A stretch of DNA of 64,000 bases from Pseudozyma flocculosa PF-1 (lineage: Eukaryota > Basidiomycota > Ustilaginomycetes > Ustilaginales > Ustilaginaceae). The position numbers and the translations under genes were made by a program. Within the stretch, counting starts at the first letter, position 1. Each line of letters starts with the position of its first letter. The stretch spans positions 359,279 through 423,278 of the forward strand of contig NW_006920878.1 in assembly GCF_000417875.1 (NCBI RefSeq), in the 5' to 3' direction. Shown piece after piece: positions 1-11,600 of this stretch. The notes below the pieces were generated by a model. That model saw nothing but the letters and a program-made list of their open reading frames with translations. It had not been told where the DNA came from and did not search any database.

Positions 1-1604
1 CACACGGGCAAGGGGACGCGCCAGCTGCTCTGGCAGCACCGCGCGCTGCATTTCTACGTCGGCCTGCTCGAGGACCCGTACTGGCAGGTGTCGGCGCTCG
101 ACTCGATCCACGTCTGGCTGCAGGACGAGACGCACCGGGTCGAAGAGGTGCTGCTGCAGCCTTCGTCGGTCGACTCGCTCCTCTGCCTCTTTGCCACGTC
201 CAAGGCCAACTCGTTCGAAAACCTGCTCGAGCCGTACCTCAAAATCTGCCGGCTATCGACGGCCATCACGATCGCCATGGGCAAGAACTCGGCCTTCCTG
301 CGCAAGCTCGTCGACCGTCTCAAGCACCCAAAGGCCGTGGTGCGCCTCAACCTGCTCAGGCTGACAAAAATGGTCTGCGACGTGCATCCGGACCGCGGCA
401 CGCTGATCCAGCAGTTCAGCCTGTACGAGGTGAGTTGCGGCGCGGCGCGGCGGCGCAGCTGCTGTAGACGGATGCTGATGTGACTGACGACGAGACTGAC
501 CATGTTCGATTCGCTTCCTGCGCGTGACTCCCTTTCACCCGTCCCGGCTCTGCCCTCGTCCAGATTATCGACCAGCTCAGCAAGCACGATGGCGCCGTCC
601 TGGTCCGCGAGCTCGCGCGCGACATCCTCTCGCAGCGCTACATGCAGGCCGAGCCGCGCACGGTACGCAGGACGATGTCGGACGTCGGCAGCAGCACCAT
701 CGGCAGCAGCAGCCCGGCTGTGCAGCCGATTCCGGACCAGCGGCCCGGCGCCACCGGCCTCGGTGGGCTCAACGGCGGTGCCGAAGTGCCTGCGCGAGTC
801 CGTCCCGGGCGACGCCCGCAGCAACAGCTCGAAGACCACCAGCATCAGGTGCAGGCGGCGCCGCAGCAGCGTCGCTCACCCTCGGTGCAGCAGGGCGGCT
901 TCGCGCTGGACCACGGCTCTCCGCGGGCGCGCCGGCGACTGCCGCTGCCCGAGATTCTCGACGCTGATGCCTGGAAGCAGCTATCGTCGAGCAGCGCGCC
1001 GGACGGGCAGGAGAATGATCGACAGGGCCTTGCAGCCGGTCAGAGGAGGGCTGCACTCCGAGACCGGTCCGTCAGTCCAAACATCGGCGCGGCTACGGGC
1101 GTTGGCGCCGGACGGGTGGGCCCGCGCAGCCTGATCGAGACGTTTTCGCCCCCGTCGCCTCTGCCGCAGCAGCAACAGCATCAGCAAGGAGCGACGACGG
1201 TGACGGCGTCATCTGATCAGGCAGAGTCACGGCCGCACGGTGGGCGTCCAGCAACGAGCCCGACTGCCACCTCGCGCGTGCCCGCGGCTGGTGCGGGCAT
1301 CGGGAGCGGCGGGGGCACGGGGCTGGGCCTGGGCGTCCAGGGGCGAGTGCTTTCTCCGCGGCCGCTTTCGTCGGCAGCGGACGTGCTCAACCGCGAGGAT
1401 CAGGACAAGACGATGCGACCGATGAGCCGGCCGCCGAGCCGACGACCGATTCCGAGCCTGCCGACGGCGGGCCGCATCACGACGACGGACACGGGCACCG
1501 TTCGCTCGAGGACAGTGAGCAGCAGCAGTAACAGCAGCAGCAGCTCGTCGAGCGGCACCGGTATGGGCGCAGGTGGCGGGCGGTTTGCGCAGCAGCGGCC
1601 ATAG
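1..1604 (+). CDS. Cdc7/Cdc15-type septation protein kinase, C-terminal part (5' partial)
   Basis: This is the 3' end of a gene that begins left of the window. Exon 1-429 and exon 564-1604 join in frame through an intron with a GTGAGT donor and a CAG acceptor; the stop is TAG at 1602. The visible start of the fragment (LLEDPYWQVSALDSIHVWL and about 120 further residues) matches the armadillo-like C-terminal region of fungal Cdc7/Cdc15 and plant MAP3K-epsilon kinases, which act at spindle poles in the septation/mitotic exit network. The kinase domain itself is outside the window. The second exon is a long low-complexity tail rich in Ser, Gly, Gln and Pro with Ser-Pro sites, which is common in this family. 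Family assignment is from recognised sequence pattern; which orthologue it is cannot be settled without the kinase domain. Confidence 0.7.
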
Positions 1605-3199
1605 TGGCCAGGCGTTGCCTTGATCCTGCCCGAGCTCCCAAGGCGGCGTGGATCGGCTGGTGTGGCCCATCGAAGCGCTCTTTCTCGCGCCACCGGCTCT
1701 CTTTTTGCCCCTTGACTGCGCATTGCGCTCGACTCTAGAGCAAGTGGGCGGCCCCCCCGCCCCTCTTCTTCCCCGACATGTCGAGCATTCTCTCCCAGGA
1801 CAGGCCGTCGGCGCCACTTGCCGCCCCGTTGATGATAGACACCGCACCAGCAAAGCAGCACCTTACAGCATCCCGATCTGGCGCCATGTGGAGTGGGGCC
1901 CCACCCGCGCCACATGAACAGACCCGATGGGGCAAACGAGGGAGACAGCGTGTGGGGTGCCGATGCCGGCGCCCAGTCAATCGGCCGGCCTTGTGGCAGG
2001 CAGGCTCCGGTGCATGCCCGCCTTGCCGGGCCTGGGCTCGTTGCCGCCGCCGAAAGCGCTGATACCGGTATCGAGCAGGAAAAGAAGACGCACTAAGCAG
2101 ATTCCCGAGGCATCGACGTCATCTGGTCCTCGGTCTGACGTGCCTCTCTCTTGACGCGAGGCAAGCCTGCCTGCCTGCCTTGCTGCCTCCACCGTACGTG
2201 ACCACCGCCTGTCTGCCTGCCTTTCGCCTGACGAGGGCGGCCGCTGCGCCATCATCGTCTGGCCTGCTTGGTAAGGCCCCCCCCCCCCCCTGGCTTGCCT
2301 GCCTGCTCTGCTCTGAGCCAGCATCGGCATCCTCGCCAGCAAAGGCAGGCAGGCTTGAGGGCCCAGCCAGAGAGGTGTCAAAGGGTCCATCCATGCGTGC
2401 ATCGCTTCCACCTCAATTACGTCGAAGGCCGGAGTCGATGGTCTCCACCCACGTCGCTGCCATCGTCCGCTCCTGCGCTCACCGCCTGCCTTTGCCCCCC
2501 ACGCCTCGCGATACGGATTTGGCATCCCCCGGCCTTCGCACGGAGCAACCGACGATAGGCGAACGAAGCCTCTCGGTGCACCAGCCTACTGTAGCACCTG
2601 CCGACCTACAGTCAGAAAGCCCAAATTTAGAGCTGCTGGCCGGCCACAACCACAAGCTGCCGGCTGACCTCTTGTGACCGGTGTGGTTGCGCATGAGGGG
2701 GCCCAGGAGGTGCCGGCCTCCCTGCTGGCCTGTTCCTCCGCCAACGACGACGGATCGAGGTGTGGAGAAGCCTGCCTGCTCACAGAGAGGCGAGGTTGGT
2801 TTGGTCAGCAGGTCCGTACATCGTGCAAGCCTGGCTCGGGGTCCCTCCTGTCTCATCAGCCAGCCAGCCACCTCCTGGCCCCATGCCATCGTCGTCGTCG
2901 GTGTCGTCGTCGTTGCCGCCGCTGCTGTGGTCGACGCCTGCTCAAAGGAGGAGCGGCAGTCGAGTATAAGAACCTCCGGTAGTCATCCATCTCATCTCGG
3001 TTCGCTATCAACAGCGCCACTGCCACCACCACTCACTACCACCACTCAGTCTTGCTTCTCACGCACGCACGCTCATACACGGCACACTACACTCGCCTCT
3101 TGACCCGGAACACGCACTACTTTCTCTCGCAACTCAGCAGCCGCCTCGCCTTAGATTGATCTACGTACTCCAGCGACGTAGCCAGTCAGCCAGCCCACC
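1605..3199. other. Intergenic region with GCCT tandem repeat and putative promoter
   Basis: No gene recognised. It holds a short (GCCT)n tract near 2165-2181, a C homopolymer near 2278-2290, and CT-rich leader sequence just before the start codon at 3200. A TATAAG element lies at about 2964. Open frames here on both strands have no recognisable domain. Confidence 0.6.
2963..2970 (+). promoter_or_regulatory. Putative TATA element
   Basis: A TATAAG sequence preceded by CGAG lies about 235 bases upstream of the start codon at 3200. It is followed by a CT/CA-rich leader typical of fungal 5' UTRs. Position is longer than usual, so the assignment is tentative. Confidence 0.35.
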
Positions 3200-3752
3200 A
3201 TGTCGTTCGCTTCGCGCAACATGCTCTCGACCTTTGCTCGCTCGTTCGCCTCGACGTCGCGCACCTCGACCGTGCCACTCGCCACTGCTATGCGCGGTCA
3301 GCAGAGGTTCTACTCGGCCCGACCCGACCTCGCCAGCGGCCAGAGGGATGACCACGCACACGGCCCCATTCCCGGTGAGTTCCACCTGTCGCGACGGCTT
3401 TTCCCTCGCTTTCTACATCGACCCCGGCACCATGACAGCCGCGAATAGGTTATGCTAACTCCAGGAACTTCCACTGCCTCTCGTCTCCATCTCTACCAAC
3501 GCAGGCGCCCACCCGAGCCCCGAGATCAACGTCGCCCGGACGCGCTCGACGATCCGCGTGCTGGTCCCCTCGGTCTCGCTCATGCTCCTCTTTATCGGCT
3601 GGTGGTTCCTCGGCCACGACGACCGTGACCACCGCAAGGCTCGCATTGATGTCGGCCCCGACGCCGACAACAAGCTCAAGGGATCCAAGCACCGCGCCGC
3701 CCTCCAGCTCCAGAATGGCGAGAGGAACGAGCTCGGCGAGAAGATCAAGTAG
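3200..3752 (+). CDS. Predicted mitochondrial single-pass membrane protein, 140 aa
   Basis: Two exons, 3200-3374 and 3505-3752, joined by a GTGAGT...GCAG intron in phase 1 and giving 140 residues. The N-terminus (first ~40 residues) is rich in Ser, Arg and Ala without acidic residues and has an RFYS-type site, so it looks like a mitochondrial targeting presequence. Around residues 75-92 there is one strong hydrophobic segment (VLVPSVSLMLLFIGWWFLG), followed by a charged soluble tail of about 45 residues ending in Lys. I infer an inner-membrane protein with one span. I do not recognise the family; an accessory subunit or assembly factor of a respiratory complex is possible but unproven. The start was chosen because it gives the presequence and a good context (CCACC before ATG). 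Confidence 0.7.
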
Positions 3753-5374
3753 TGCCGCCCCATCCTGCCCCCGCTCTCCGTCTTCTTTCATGGACGAGGG
3801 CTATTCGACTGCATCGAGAGCATCTGCCACCCGTGCTGTAGCTCTTTCTCGACACCTCTCGACACCTCAGTGATCCGTGCTCCTTCTCGTCTCGCAGCTT
3901 TCCGCGAACAATGTATTTATAGCACCGCAATATCGAACCTCCATAGCAATCCCTGCGCCGTCTGACGATGTGAGATTGGTACCAGGCGACGTCGAGTATC
4001 AGGCAGCCTCGACACGATGGGGCGAAGCTGTTTCCGTGCTTGGGTCGCCAGTCTTCACAACTTAGCGCTTCTAGAAGGTTGCCGCTCTAGGTGCCGAAGC
4101 ATGCGTGCGCTAGTCCGGACCTCGGAAGGAAGCGAGCATCACGCACCAGTCGCCCGCGCCGCGTCTCGAGTGCCGTAAACGCTCAGAGACGACGGCAGAC
4201 GTTGTGAACGAGTCGTGCGTATGTGCAGGTAGTGTTCGGAGCATCAGAGGTAGATGCTAGGCCGTCTCTTGTTTGATCGGTTGCGTGGAGAGGGTTGACG
4301 TTGGGAAAGTCGCCGAAGGCTGGCCGCACCCGCCGTCTTGGACGGTCTGGCGTGCCTGAGGCCAGGCGGAAAGCTTTCGGCGCGTGCTGGCCCACCGCGA
4401 TATATCAATGCTCCCAACGGGCCGTCCTCGACACGATCTTTTTTGGCCCCGCCCTATTTCAGGACCTTTAGTCACAAGGAGGAGCATAGCGATGTTCCGC
4501 CCTTTCAGCAGGAAGAATACCTCTTGTCGCTCTATGGTAGACCGGAATCGTACAGCACAGCAAAGCCCGGGTCAGCGGCGGCAGCAGCTCGTAGTGCGGC
4601 ACAGCTGCAGGCCTCATCTGTTCCTTGGGTTCCGACCGCCTTGCCGGTGCTAGCGTCATGTTGATCCATTCTCTCCCCTTCGACTGTCCGCTCTGCGAGC
4701 CGTCTCCCAATCTGCCTTGCCTACAGCAGAGTGCAACTGCACTGGGGATCAAGAGACGAGGAGCGGCCCCCTCTGCTTGTCGACAGAAAGGCGGTCTTGA
4801 CTCTCGACCACCACCAAAGCACTCACCTGCCTCAAGATCCACCCTCGTTTCACCGCCGACAAGACACCGAGCGCCATCGTCGTGTTGCAAGCTTCCGGTA
4901 AGCCCAACACTCCGTACCGCGTCGAGCCCAGCTCCCGACCTCTTCTCTGCCAATTCAAGGAACAACTTGCCTTGGGCACGGATCGGAGCGGAGCGAAGCG
5001 CAGCACAGCTCAGCGCAAGGTTGTCCGCCCTGCGGCGTCGAGGACGCTCTCAGGCGTTCGGAATCAGGACCGACTAGACGAAGATCGATAGCTCAGCTGG
5101 TCTGGCCATCGTTCTGCGCTTCGCGGATAAGAGAAGCACACATCAAGATCCGAGTATCAGGATCGAGATCAAGGTCGAAAGCGCGCCTTGCGATCGCAGC
5201 CGTTTCGAGATCATCGTCGACGGCCGGTGAAGCTCTAGGATACGCCAGTCGACACCACTGCTCCTGCCAAGCGCACATCACCGAGCTTGATATCCAGCGA
5301 GAAACCCGACTCAGGGCGCGAAAAGGACCGCTGAGCTGTAAGCCTCGCCGTCTCTCCGTCAAGTAGCTGCATCA
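3753..5374. other. Intergenic region, nothing recognised
   Basis: About 1.6 kb between two + strand genes. Several open frames of 60-165 codons occur on both strands but none has a recognisable domain. A tRNA A-box-like string at 5089-5100 was examined and rejected. The last few hundred bases presumably contain the promoter of the gene at 5375; no clear TATA box. Confidence 0.5.
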
Positions 5375-6299
5375 ATGGGGCGCCGACAGGGCCTCGAGTT
5401 CTGCTGCCTGGGCGTACCTCTGGTCAACGCAGGGGCGTACCTGGTGTCGTTCGAGTTCCTCTTCGTCTCGATCTGTCTCGTGGTGCTGGCGATCTGCCCG
5501 CCGCCCATCGTCGCGGCGATGGGGGTGCTCCCGCCGTGGTACAAGCTGGCCCTGATCGGTCTGGGCGGCTTCTCGATCGCGCTCCAGGTCCTCGGTCTGC
5601 TCACCATCCTGCGTCAGTCGATCGGGTGGTATCGCGCCTACATCCGCATCAACTTTGCCACCACCCTGACCGTGATTGTCGTCTCGACCATCGGTACCGT
5701 CGTCATGGCGCTGGCGCACGACAAGGCGTCGGCCATCTGCAAGAGCATCTACGGCAACGAACCCATCAACAGCGGACTCGGGTTCCGCGTCGACTACCTC
5801 TCCGACGCCCTCAAGGACTCGGGCCGGATGATCTGCAACGTGTTCACCTACGTCCAGGTCGGAGCGATAGGCGGGTTGATTGCGCTCGTCGGCTTGACAC
5901 AAGTGGGTAGCGCCTCCGTTCAGCGATGTCCATTTTTGAGGATGCCGCCGATCCATCGCACTCATGACTTGACTGACCAAGCCCTTCGCCACCTTTCGAA
6001 CCCTACGCGCCATCCTTGCAATGGCACGTGCAGCTCTACATGTGCTACTGCCAGAGGGTGTACGGCCAGCGGCAGAGGGAGGCTTGGGACAAGATGCACG
6101 CGCAGGATCACGAGTGAGTTTCGGGGCGGCGGGCGCGCGAAGAGACGAGGTGGATCTCCATGGATCTCGACTGACCCGAAATTACCCCCCTCATCCCATT
6201 CAACACACGCGCGGTCGCGGCAGCTACGGCGACAGCTCGACGGACAAGTTTGACCTCTCGACCTCGTCGAGCAGCCTCGTCAATCCTCACAAGGTGTAG
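5375..6299 (+). CDS. Four-span membrane protein, basidiomycete family, 227 aa
   Basis: Three exons: 5375-5902, 6034-6113 and 6224-6299. Donors are GTGGGT and GTGAGT, acceptors GCAG and GGCAG, and the phases agree, giving 227 residues. Four hydrophobic segments are visible at roughly residues 10-42, 52-75, 86-112 and 155-180. A Cys pair near the N-terminus (FCCLG) and a cytosolic tail rich in Ser and ending HKV complete the protein. The layout resembles small tetraspan proteins that are common and lineage-specific in Basidiomycota. No catalytic motif is seen. I infer a plasma-membrane or secretory-pathway protein of unknown role. Confidence 0.7.
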
Positions 6300-7054
6300 C
6301 GCCCGCGAGGCGAGGATCTGCCCGATCGTCCGCATTCGTTCTTGCTATGGCTCGCAGCTGACAGGAGAATACAATACCCGTCGTCTGCCCTTCTCGCCTG
6401 TGTGCTGCTTCCGAGGGCATGGTAGGGTAGGTGCGAGTGACCTGAGCGGGCCAGGTGACGGGTGGCAACGGAGGCGCGGGGCCGTGTCGGATCCGAACTT
6501 GACGGGCGACGCCATTTTGAAATGCCGGCCTCCGTGATTGGCCGGGCGAAGTGACGCGGGGAGAGGCTGCTGACCAAAGCAAGCCGGCCAGGCGAGGCAG
6601 GCCAGGCCAGGCCAGCCGGACCCGCGGATTTGAACTTGGGCGGGGTGGGCAGGTCTTCTCGCAGGCGATCGCCTGGCAGCGAGCGAGACGAGGCCACACC
6701 AGGGCGAGAGCGGAAGCGGGCCTCACCTCGTTGCTGCCGCCCGCCGCCGCTGTGGTAATCCGACCGCCGTTGGCCTCGCCACACTTTTGACCATTACTCC
6801 CCTCGCACCCTTATCTTCACCCCTCCGGCTGCATCTATCTGTGCGCTGGCTTGAATCACTTTCTACGCATTCTGCTGGCCTTCACCGCCAATACCACCAT
6901 CGACACCACCACCACCACCAATCGACACTACTCGCTCGCATCGTCTTGTCGGTACCTTGACCAGCACATCTCGTGCTCTCTGTAACCCGCCCACCGCCTC
7001 ATCCTCGCGACCGCTGGTCGCCTTTTCTTGACCATCACCACAGCTACCAACACC
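6300..7054. other. Intergenic region and leader of complex I gene
   Basis: No gene seen. Contains GGCCAGGC-type short repeats near 6590-6615 and, from about 6790 to 7054, a CT- and CACCA-rich leader preceding the ATG at 7055. Confidence 0.55.
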
Positions 7055-8869
7055 ATGCAGCGTGCTAGTGCGTATCACGATGTTCCCCCTCCGCCATTTC
7101 GCCATATACGCAGTCACAAAGCCTATGTTCTACGACCACGCCGCCCTCCGGATCCAGGTTGCTGACCCTGTCGCCACTCTCCCCCTTCCCATGATCTCCT
7201 TGCTCTGATTCGCCCTTTGCAGCCCTCGTTGCGCAGCGCGCCGCCCGCCAGGCTGGCGCACTCAACAAGGTGGCCAAGGTCGCCTCGGCCGCTCCCTCGC
7301 AGCAGGCCCGCGGCCTCGCCACCGTCACTGACGCGCCCGTCCGCACCCATGGCGGCCTGCGCGACCAGGACCGCATCTTCCAGAACGCCTACATGCGCCA
7401 CGACCACCTCCTCAAGGGCGCCCAGTCCCGCGGCGACTGGCACCGCACCAAGGACATTCTTCTCAAGGGCCACGACTGGATCATCGGACAGATGAAGGAG
7501 TCTGGCATGCGTGGCCGTGGCGGTGCCGGCTTCCCCTCGGGCCTCAAGTGGAGCTTCATGAACAAGCCCGGCTGGGAGAAGGACCCCCGTCCCAGGTACC
7601 TCGTCATCAACGCCGACGAGGGCGAGCCCGGTACCTGCAAGGACCGTGAGATCATGCGCGGCGACCCGCACAAGCTTATCGAGGGCTGCCTTGTTGCTGG
7701 CCGTGCCATGAACGCCAACGCTGGTGAGTCATCGTCCCGACGCTGCCTGTGCTCTGTCTCGCGATCAGGAGGCGCCCCGTTTCGATGCTCTTGCTGACGC
7801 CCCGATGAACCTGTCCTGTGCACGTTGACCCACCGCCCTGGCCACTGCAGCCTACATCTACGTCCGTGGAGAGTTCTACCTCGAGGTCGCGCACCTTCAG
7901 CACGCCATCAAGGAGGCGTACGCCGCCGGCCTGATCGGCAAGAACGCCTGCGGCTCCGGCTACGACTTTGATGTCTACGTCCACAAGGGAGCCGGTGCCT
8001 ACATCTGCGGCGAGGAGACGGCGCTGATCGAGTCGCTCGAGGGCAAGCAGGGCAAGCCGAGGTTGAAGCCTCCGTTCCCCGCCGACGTCGGCCTCTTTGG
8101 CTGCCCGACGACGGTCGCCAACGTCGAGACGGTTGCCGCCGCACCCACCATCATCCGACGTGGCCCTGCATGGTTCGCCGGCTTCGGCCGCGAGAAGAAC
8201 TCGGGCACCAAGCTGTTCGCCATCAGCGGGCACGTCAACAACCCGTGCGTCGTCGAGGAGGAGATGTCGATCCCGCTGCAGGAGCTCATCGAGAAGCACT
8301 GCGGTGGCGTCCGCGGCGGCTGGGACAACCTGCTGGGCATCGTGCCCGGCGGTTCGTCGGTCCCGGTGATCCCGAAGCACGTCTGCGAGCGGGCGCTGAT
8401 GGACTTTGACTCGCTCCGCGAGAACCAGACGTCGCTGGGAACGGGCGCCGTCATTGTGATGGACAAGTCGACCGACATTGTGGCGGCCATTTCGCGCTTC
8501 TCCAAGTTTTACAAGCACGAGTCGTGCGGCCAGTGCACGCCCTGCCGCGAGGGAACGACGTGGATGGCCAACATGATGGAGCGGTTCGAGGAGGGGCGCG
8601 CCAACCCGCGCGAGATTGACCAGCTCTGGGAGCTGACGCGGTCCGTCGAGGGCCGCACCATCTGCGCCCTTGCCGACGCCGCCGCCTGGCCCATCCAGGG
8701 CCTGCTGCGCTGGTTCCGTCCCGAGCTCGAGGCGCGCGTCGAGGAGTTCCGCAAGCGCAACGGCGCCGTCCTCGCCGGCGGCCACCTGTACAAGGACCAC
8801 GAGCAGGACCTCGCTTTCCCGCCCAACATGGCGCTGCCGCACATTGAGCACGTCGAGCGACACGTCTAA
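7055..8869 (+). CDS. NDUFV1: NADH:ubiquinone oxidoreductase 51 kDa flavoprotein subunit (complex I)
   Basis: Three exons: 7055-7067 (13 nt), 7223-7723 and 7851-8869, with GTGCGT and GTGAGT donors, giving 510 residues, close to the usual family length. The protein is the NADH-oxidising tip subunit of mitochondrial complex I. After an Ala/Arg/Gln-rich presequence it shows the Gly-rich NADH/FMN motif [13 protein letters not shown], the [13 protein letters not shown] flavin-binding segment, and the 4Fe-4S (N3) motif [11 protein letters not shown] with the fourth Cys in GRTICALAD. The mini-exon start is needed because no other in-frame ATG precedes the presequence; its phase (4 codons plus 1 base) fits exon 2 exactly. 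Fungal names include nuo-51 and NUBM. Confidence 0.96.
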
Positions 8870-9074
8870 CGGTCATTCGTCGCCGTGCAGCCGTATGTTT
8901 CCCCGTCCATCGGTCTCGTTAGTGCAATGACAGACGTTTCGCCACCGATTCGACTCGATCCTGGCGGTGTGAGATGCTGCGGTCGGGGAACGAGGAGATA
9001 CGATAGCCTTGGGTTGCAGTGACTGGTATGATGGCAGAGGAAGAGGAGAGTGTGGACAGACCGTGGAGAGGCAC

Positions 9075-10444
9075 CTACGAGCTGGCCATGCGGACAGCGT
9101 TGGCGCCACTGGCGGCGAACCGCGGCATACCTCGTCCGCCGCGAGCTCCACCTCTAGCACCACCCCGTGACCCTTGGCCAGCACCACCGCCACGTCGAGA
9201 GCCCCACTGCGCTCCGCCCTCGCCGCCTGCCGAGTCGGACCGCATCTTTTTCTTGGGCGGTCCTCCCTCTCCCCTTGCGGCTGCTTCGGCCTGCTTGGCC
9301 TTGTGCGACGCTGCGGCGGGAGCGACAAAGGACTCGTGGATCTTTTGCTGTTCATAGAGAAGCGACGGCGAGTCGTCCAGACACGGTCGAGGGAGAGGGA
9401 AAGGGCAGGAAGAGGCGGTTCAGCAACGAGTCGTCGGTCTCTCGCGTGGTGCATCCTTTCCGCAAGGCTGGGAAGGCAGCGCCTCGCACTCACCCTCTCC
9501 TTTTCGAGCGCCTGGTTCTTTTTGGCAATCTTGTCCTTCCTCGCCGCGCTCTTGCCGCCGCCGCCCGCGGTGAGTTCGACGTTGATCTGCCGCCCACCGA
9601 GCATGGTGTGGTGGAAGCGCAGCGCCTTCTGCACGGCGGCGTGCGTCTTGAACTCGAGGAACGCGCAGCCCTTGGACTGCGGCGCCGACGGGTCCTTGGC
9701 CTTGCCCTTGGCGATCGACTTTTGCTTGGACTTGGACAGCGACGCCAGCGCCGCCGGGTCGCCCTTTTTCGTCAGGAGGCGTACCGACGGCGTCTCGCCG
9801 CACGTGCCGCCAAAGTGCGAGGCAATGTCCGCCGACGTCAGGTCGAAGGACATGTTGCCGACGAACAGGATGAGCTTGTTGTTGCTGCTGCCGCTCGCAT
9901 CGGCATCGTTGCTGGATGTGGTGGCGCCAGCGGTGGGTTCCGCCACCTGCTCGCTGGCAACCTGTCCGTCGTCGCCGAAAGTCGTCTTCTTGGCGCCTGC
10001 CGGTGCGACGTCTTCGTTGGCCTTGGCACTCCTGCTCTTCTTCTTCTTGTCTTTCTTGGTCGGGGATGCGGCCGGCTCGACGTCCTCCCGGTCCTCGTCG
10101 GCCTGCGCCTCGTCGATCTTCCTCTTCTTTGACTTTTTCTTGTCCTTCTTGCCCTCGGCCGCCTCTGGCCGCTTGTCGGCCTGCACCTCGTCGTCCACTA
10201 CCGCCGCAGCCTCGGTCTCGTCTGGCTTGTCAGTCTTTTTGCTCTTCTTCCCCTTGTTTTCCTTGCCGCCGACGGGAGCATCGAGGATGCCCTCTGGCTG
10301 GATGGGATCGTCGTCGTCGTCCATCTGTGGCAGGTCGCCTCCGTCTGGGACGTGGCGTGCGCCCTTTGACTTTTTCGACGACTTGAAGCTCGCCGCCTTC
10401 TGCTGCTTCTTTGTGAGCTTTGGCTGCGTCGATGTTTCCAGCAT
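9075..10444 (-). CDS. Nop6-like nucleolar RRM protein, 407 aa
   Basis: Two exons on the minus strand: 10444-9494 and 9347-9075, joined in phase 0 by a GTGAGT donor and AACAG acceptor. The first half (about residues 1-165) is strongly Lys/Asp/Glu-rich with many KKDKKK-type runs, typical of nucleolar proteins. An RRM follows at about residues 190-285, with RNP2-like ILFVGNM and RNP1-like KGCAFLEF. A basic coiled segment (KNQALEKERQK) and an RGG-like Gly/Arg tail end the protein. The architecture matches yeast Nop6, an RNA-binding factor of 40S subunit assembly. Orthology is inferred from architecture and motif spacing; a generic RRM protein cannot be excluded. Confidence 0.72.
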
Positions 10445-10958
10445 GGTGGGCCAGCGTGCGGAGTTGATGGGCTGGTGTGAGTGTGGATCGAGAATGGCAA
10501 TGGAAGGAGGAATGAGGCGAGGGTGAGGGCGAGGGCGAGGGCGAGGGTGGCTTCTCAGGGTTCGCAGGCAGAGGATACGGCGCGGGTCACCGCTTGGCTG
10601 GCTTTCCTTCTCAAAAATGTTGGAAATTTGCCAGGTGTGGGCTTGCGCTGCCTCGCCTGGCCTGGGCTTTGATCCGACATCCGAGGTTTTTCCTCCACCT
10701 CGGGCTGGAAGGAGAGCGGAGCCGTGTGTTCTCGTGCGAATGACGGCGCCCGTCTGACGATCTGGCTTGTAGGCCAGGCCCGGGCTGCTCCACTTTTGCG
10801 ATTCCTTCTCGCCTGCCGTTGGCTGTCCTCTGCCGTCCTCTCCTCTCCTCTGCACCACCACGCCACGCAACCTCGCGCGCACCTCTTCTCAACGTCCACC
10901 CTCTTTCCTTCCTCTCCCAAACACAAACACAAACACACACACCCCACACACATACATC
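10445..10958. promoter_or_regulatory. Divergent promoter region, Nop6-like / Tim8
   Basis: 514 bases separate the two start codons on opposite strands. The part near 10510-10555 is a GAGGGC repeat, and the part from 10850 to 10958 is a CT-then-CA-rich leader (ACACAAACAC runs) before the Tim8 start. No TATA box is evident. Confidence 0.5.
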
Positions 10959-11420
10959 ATGGCAGCACTAGGAGAAGCCGACCAGAAGGGTAAGTCAGGC
11001 GCCTGCCCGCACACGCTCGTCATCGCCGTCCACATGCCTCGTCGGACCTTGCTGACCCTCGCCCGCCCCTCCCGCCAACCAATCGCCCGCCCGCCCACAG
11101 AGCTCCAGGCCTTTCTCGACTCGGAGCAGGCAAAGGCCCGCGTCCAGTCCTCGATCCACCAGTTCACCGACCGATGCTGGGACCAGTGCATCAAGTCGTC
11201 CATCGGCGCATCCTTTGGCCGCGGCGAGGAGGCTTGCCTCAGCAACTGCGTAGAGAGGTTCCTCGACACCTCGCTCTTTATCGTGAGTCCCACGCGTCAA
11301 CCTCACGTGCTGTGCTGCCACACTTCTCTTGAAACGCAGCTGGCTGACGACCCAGCCTTCATCCTCGCCGTTGACGACCCTTCGCAGGTCAAGAAGCTCG
11401 AGGAGCAGCGCGGTCAATAA
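10959..11420 (+). CDS. TIM8: Mitochondrial intermembrane space chaperone Tim8
   Basis: Three exons: 10959-10989, 11101-11282 and 11340-11420, phases 1 and 0, giving 97 residues. The small-Tim twin CX3C signature is present: CWDQC and, 16 residues later, CLSNC. The flanking sequence (HQFTDRC...GEEACLSNCVERFLDTS) matches the Tim8/DDP1 subgroup rather than Tim9, 10 or 13. With Tim13 it forms the hexamer that escorts Tim23-type precursors across the intermembrane space. Import is through the Mia40/Erv1 disulfide relay, so no presequence is expected and none is seen. The C-terminal 27 residues in the last exon are a little longer than in yeast. Confidence 0.9.
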   Translation: MAALGEADQKGKSGACPHTLVIAVHMPRRTLLTLARPSRQPIARPPTELQAFLDSEQAKARVQSSIHQFTDRCWDQCIKSSIGASFGRGEEACLSNCVERFLDTSLFIVSPTRQPHVLCCHTSLETQLADDPAFILAVDDPSQVKKLEEQRGQ

Positions 11421-11600
11421 GATCCTCTCGGTGCGAATAGGCCCGCCCCCTGTACACTACGCTTCACTCCCTACCACGACTCGGCCCACCACATAAAACC
11501 ACAAGCGAGGCAAAACTCGTCGCCCAAGACCGCCACCACTCCCAAATCTGTGACCGAGATCAGCTGAGCTGCCTGTGCCTCGAAACGAAGCACCACTCCA

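Noticed and set aside
5081..5180. Possible tRNA gene: TAGCTCAGCTGG at 5089-5100 is a perfect A-box/D-arm string.
   Set aside because: No matching acceptor stem, no anticodon stem, and no proper B-box (only GGATCGAGATC); no cloverleaf can be drawn.
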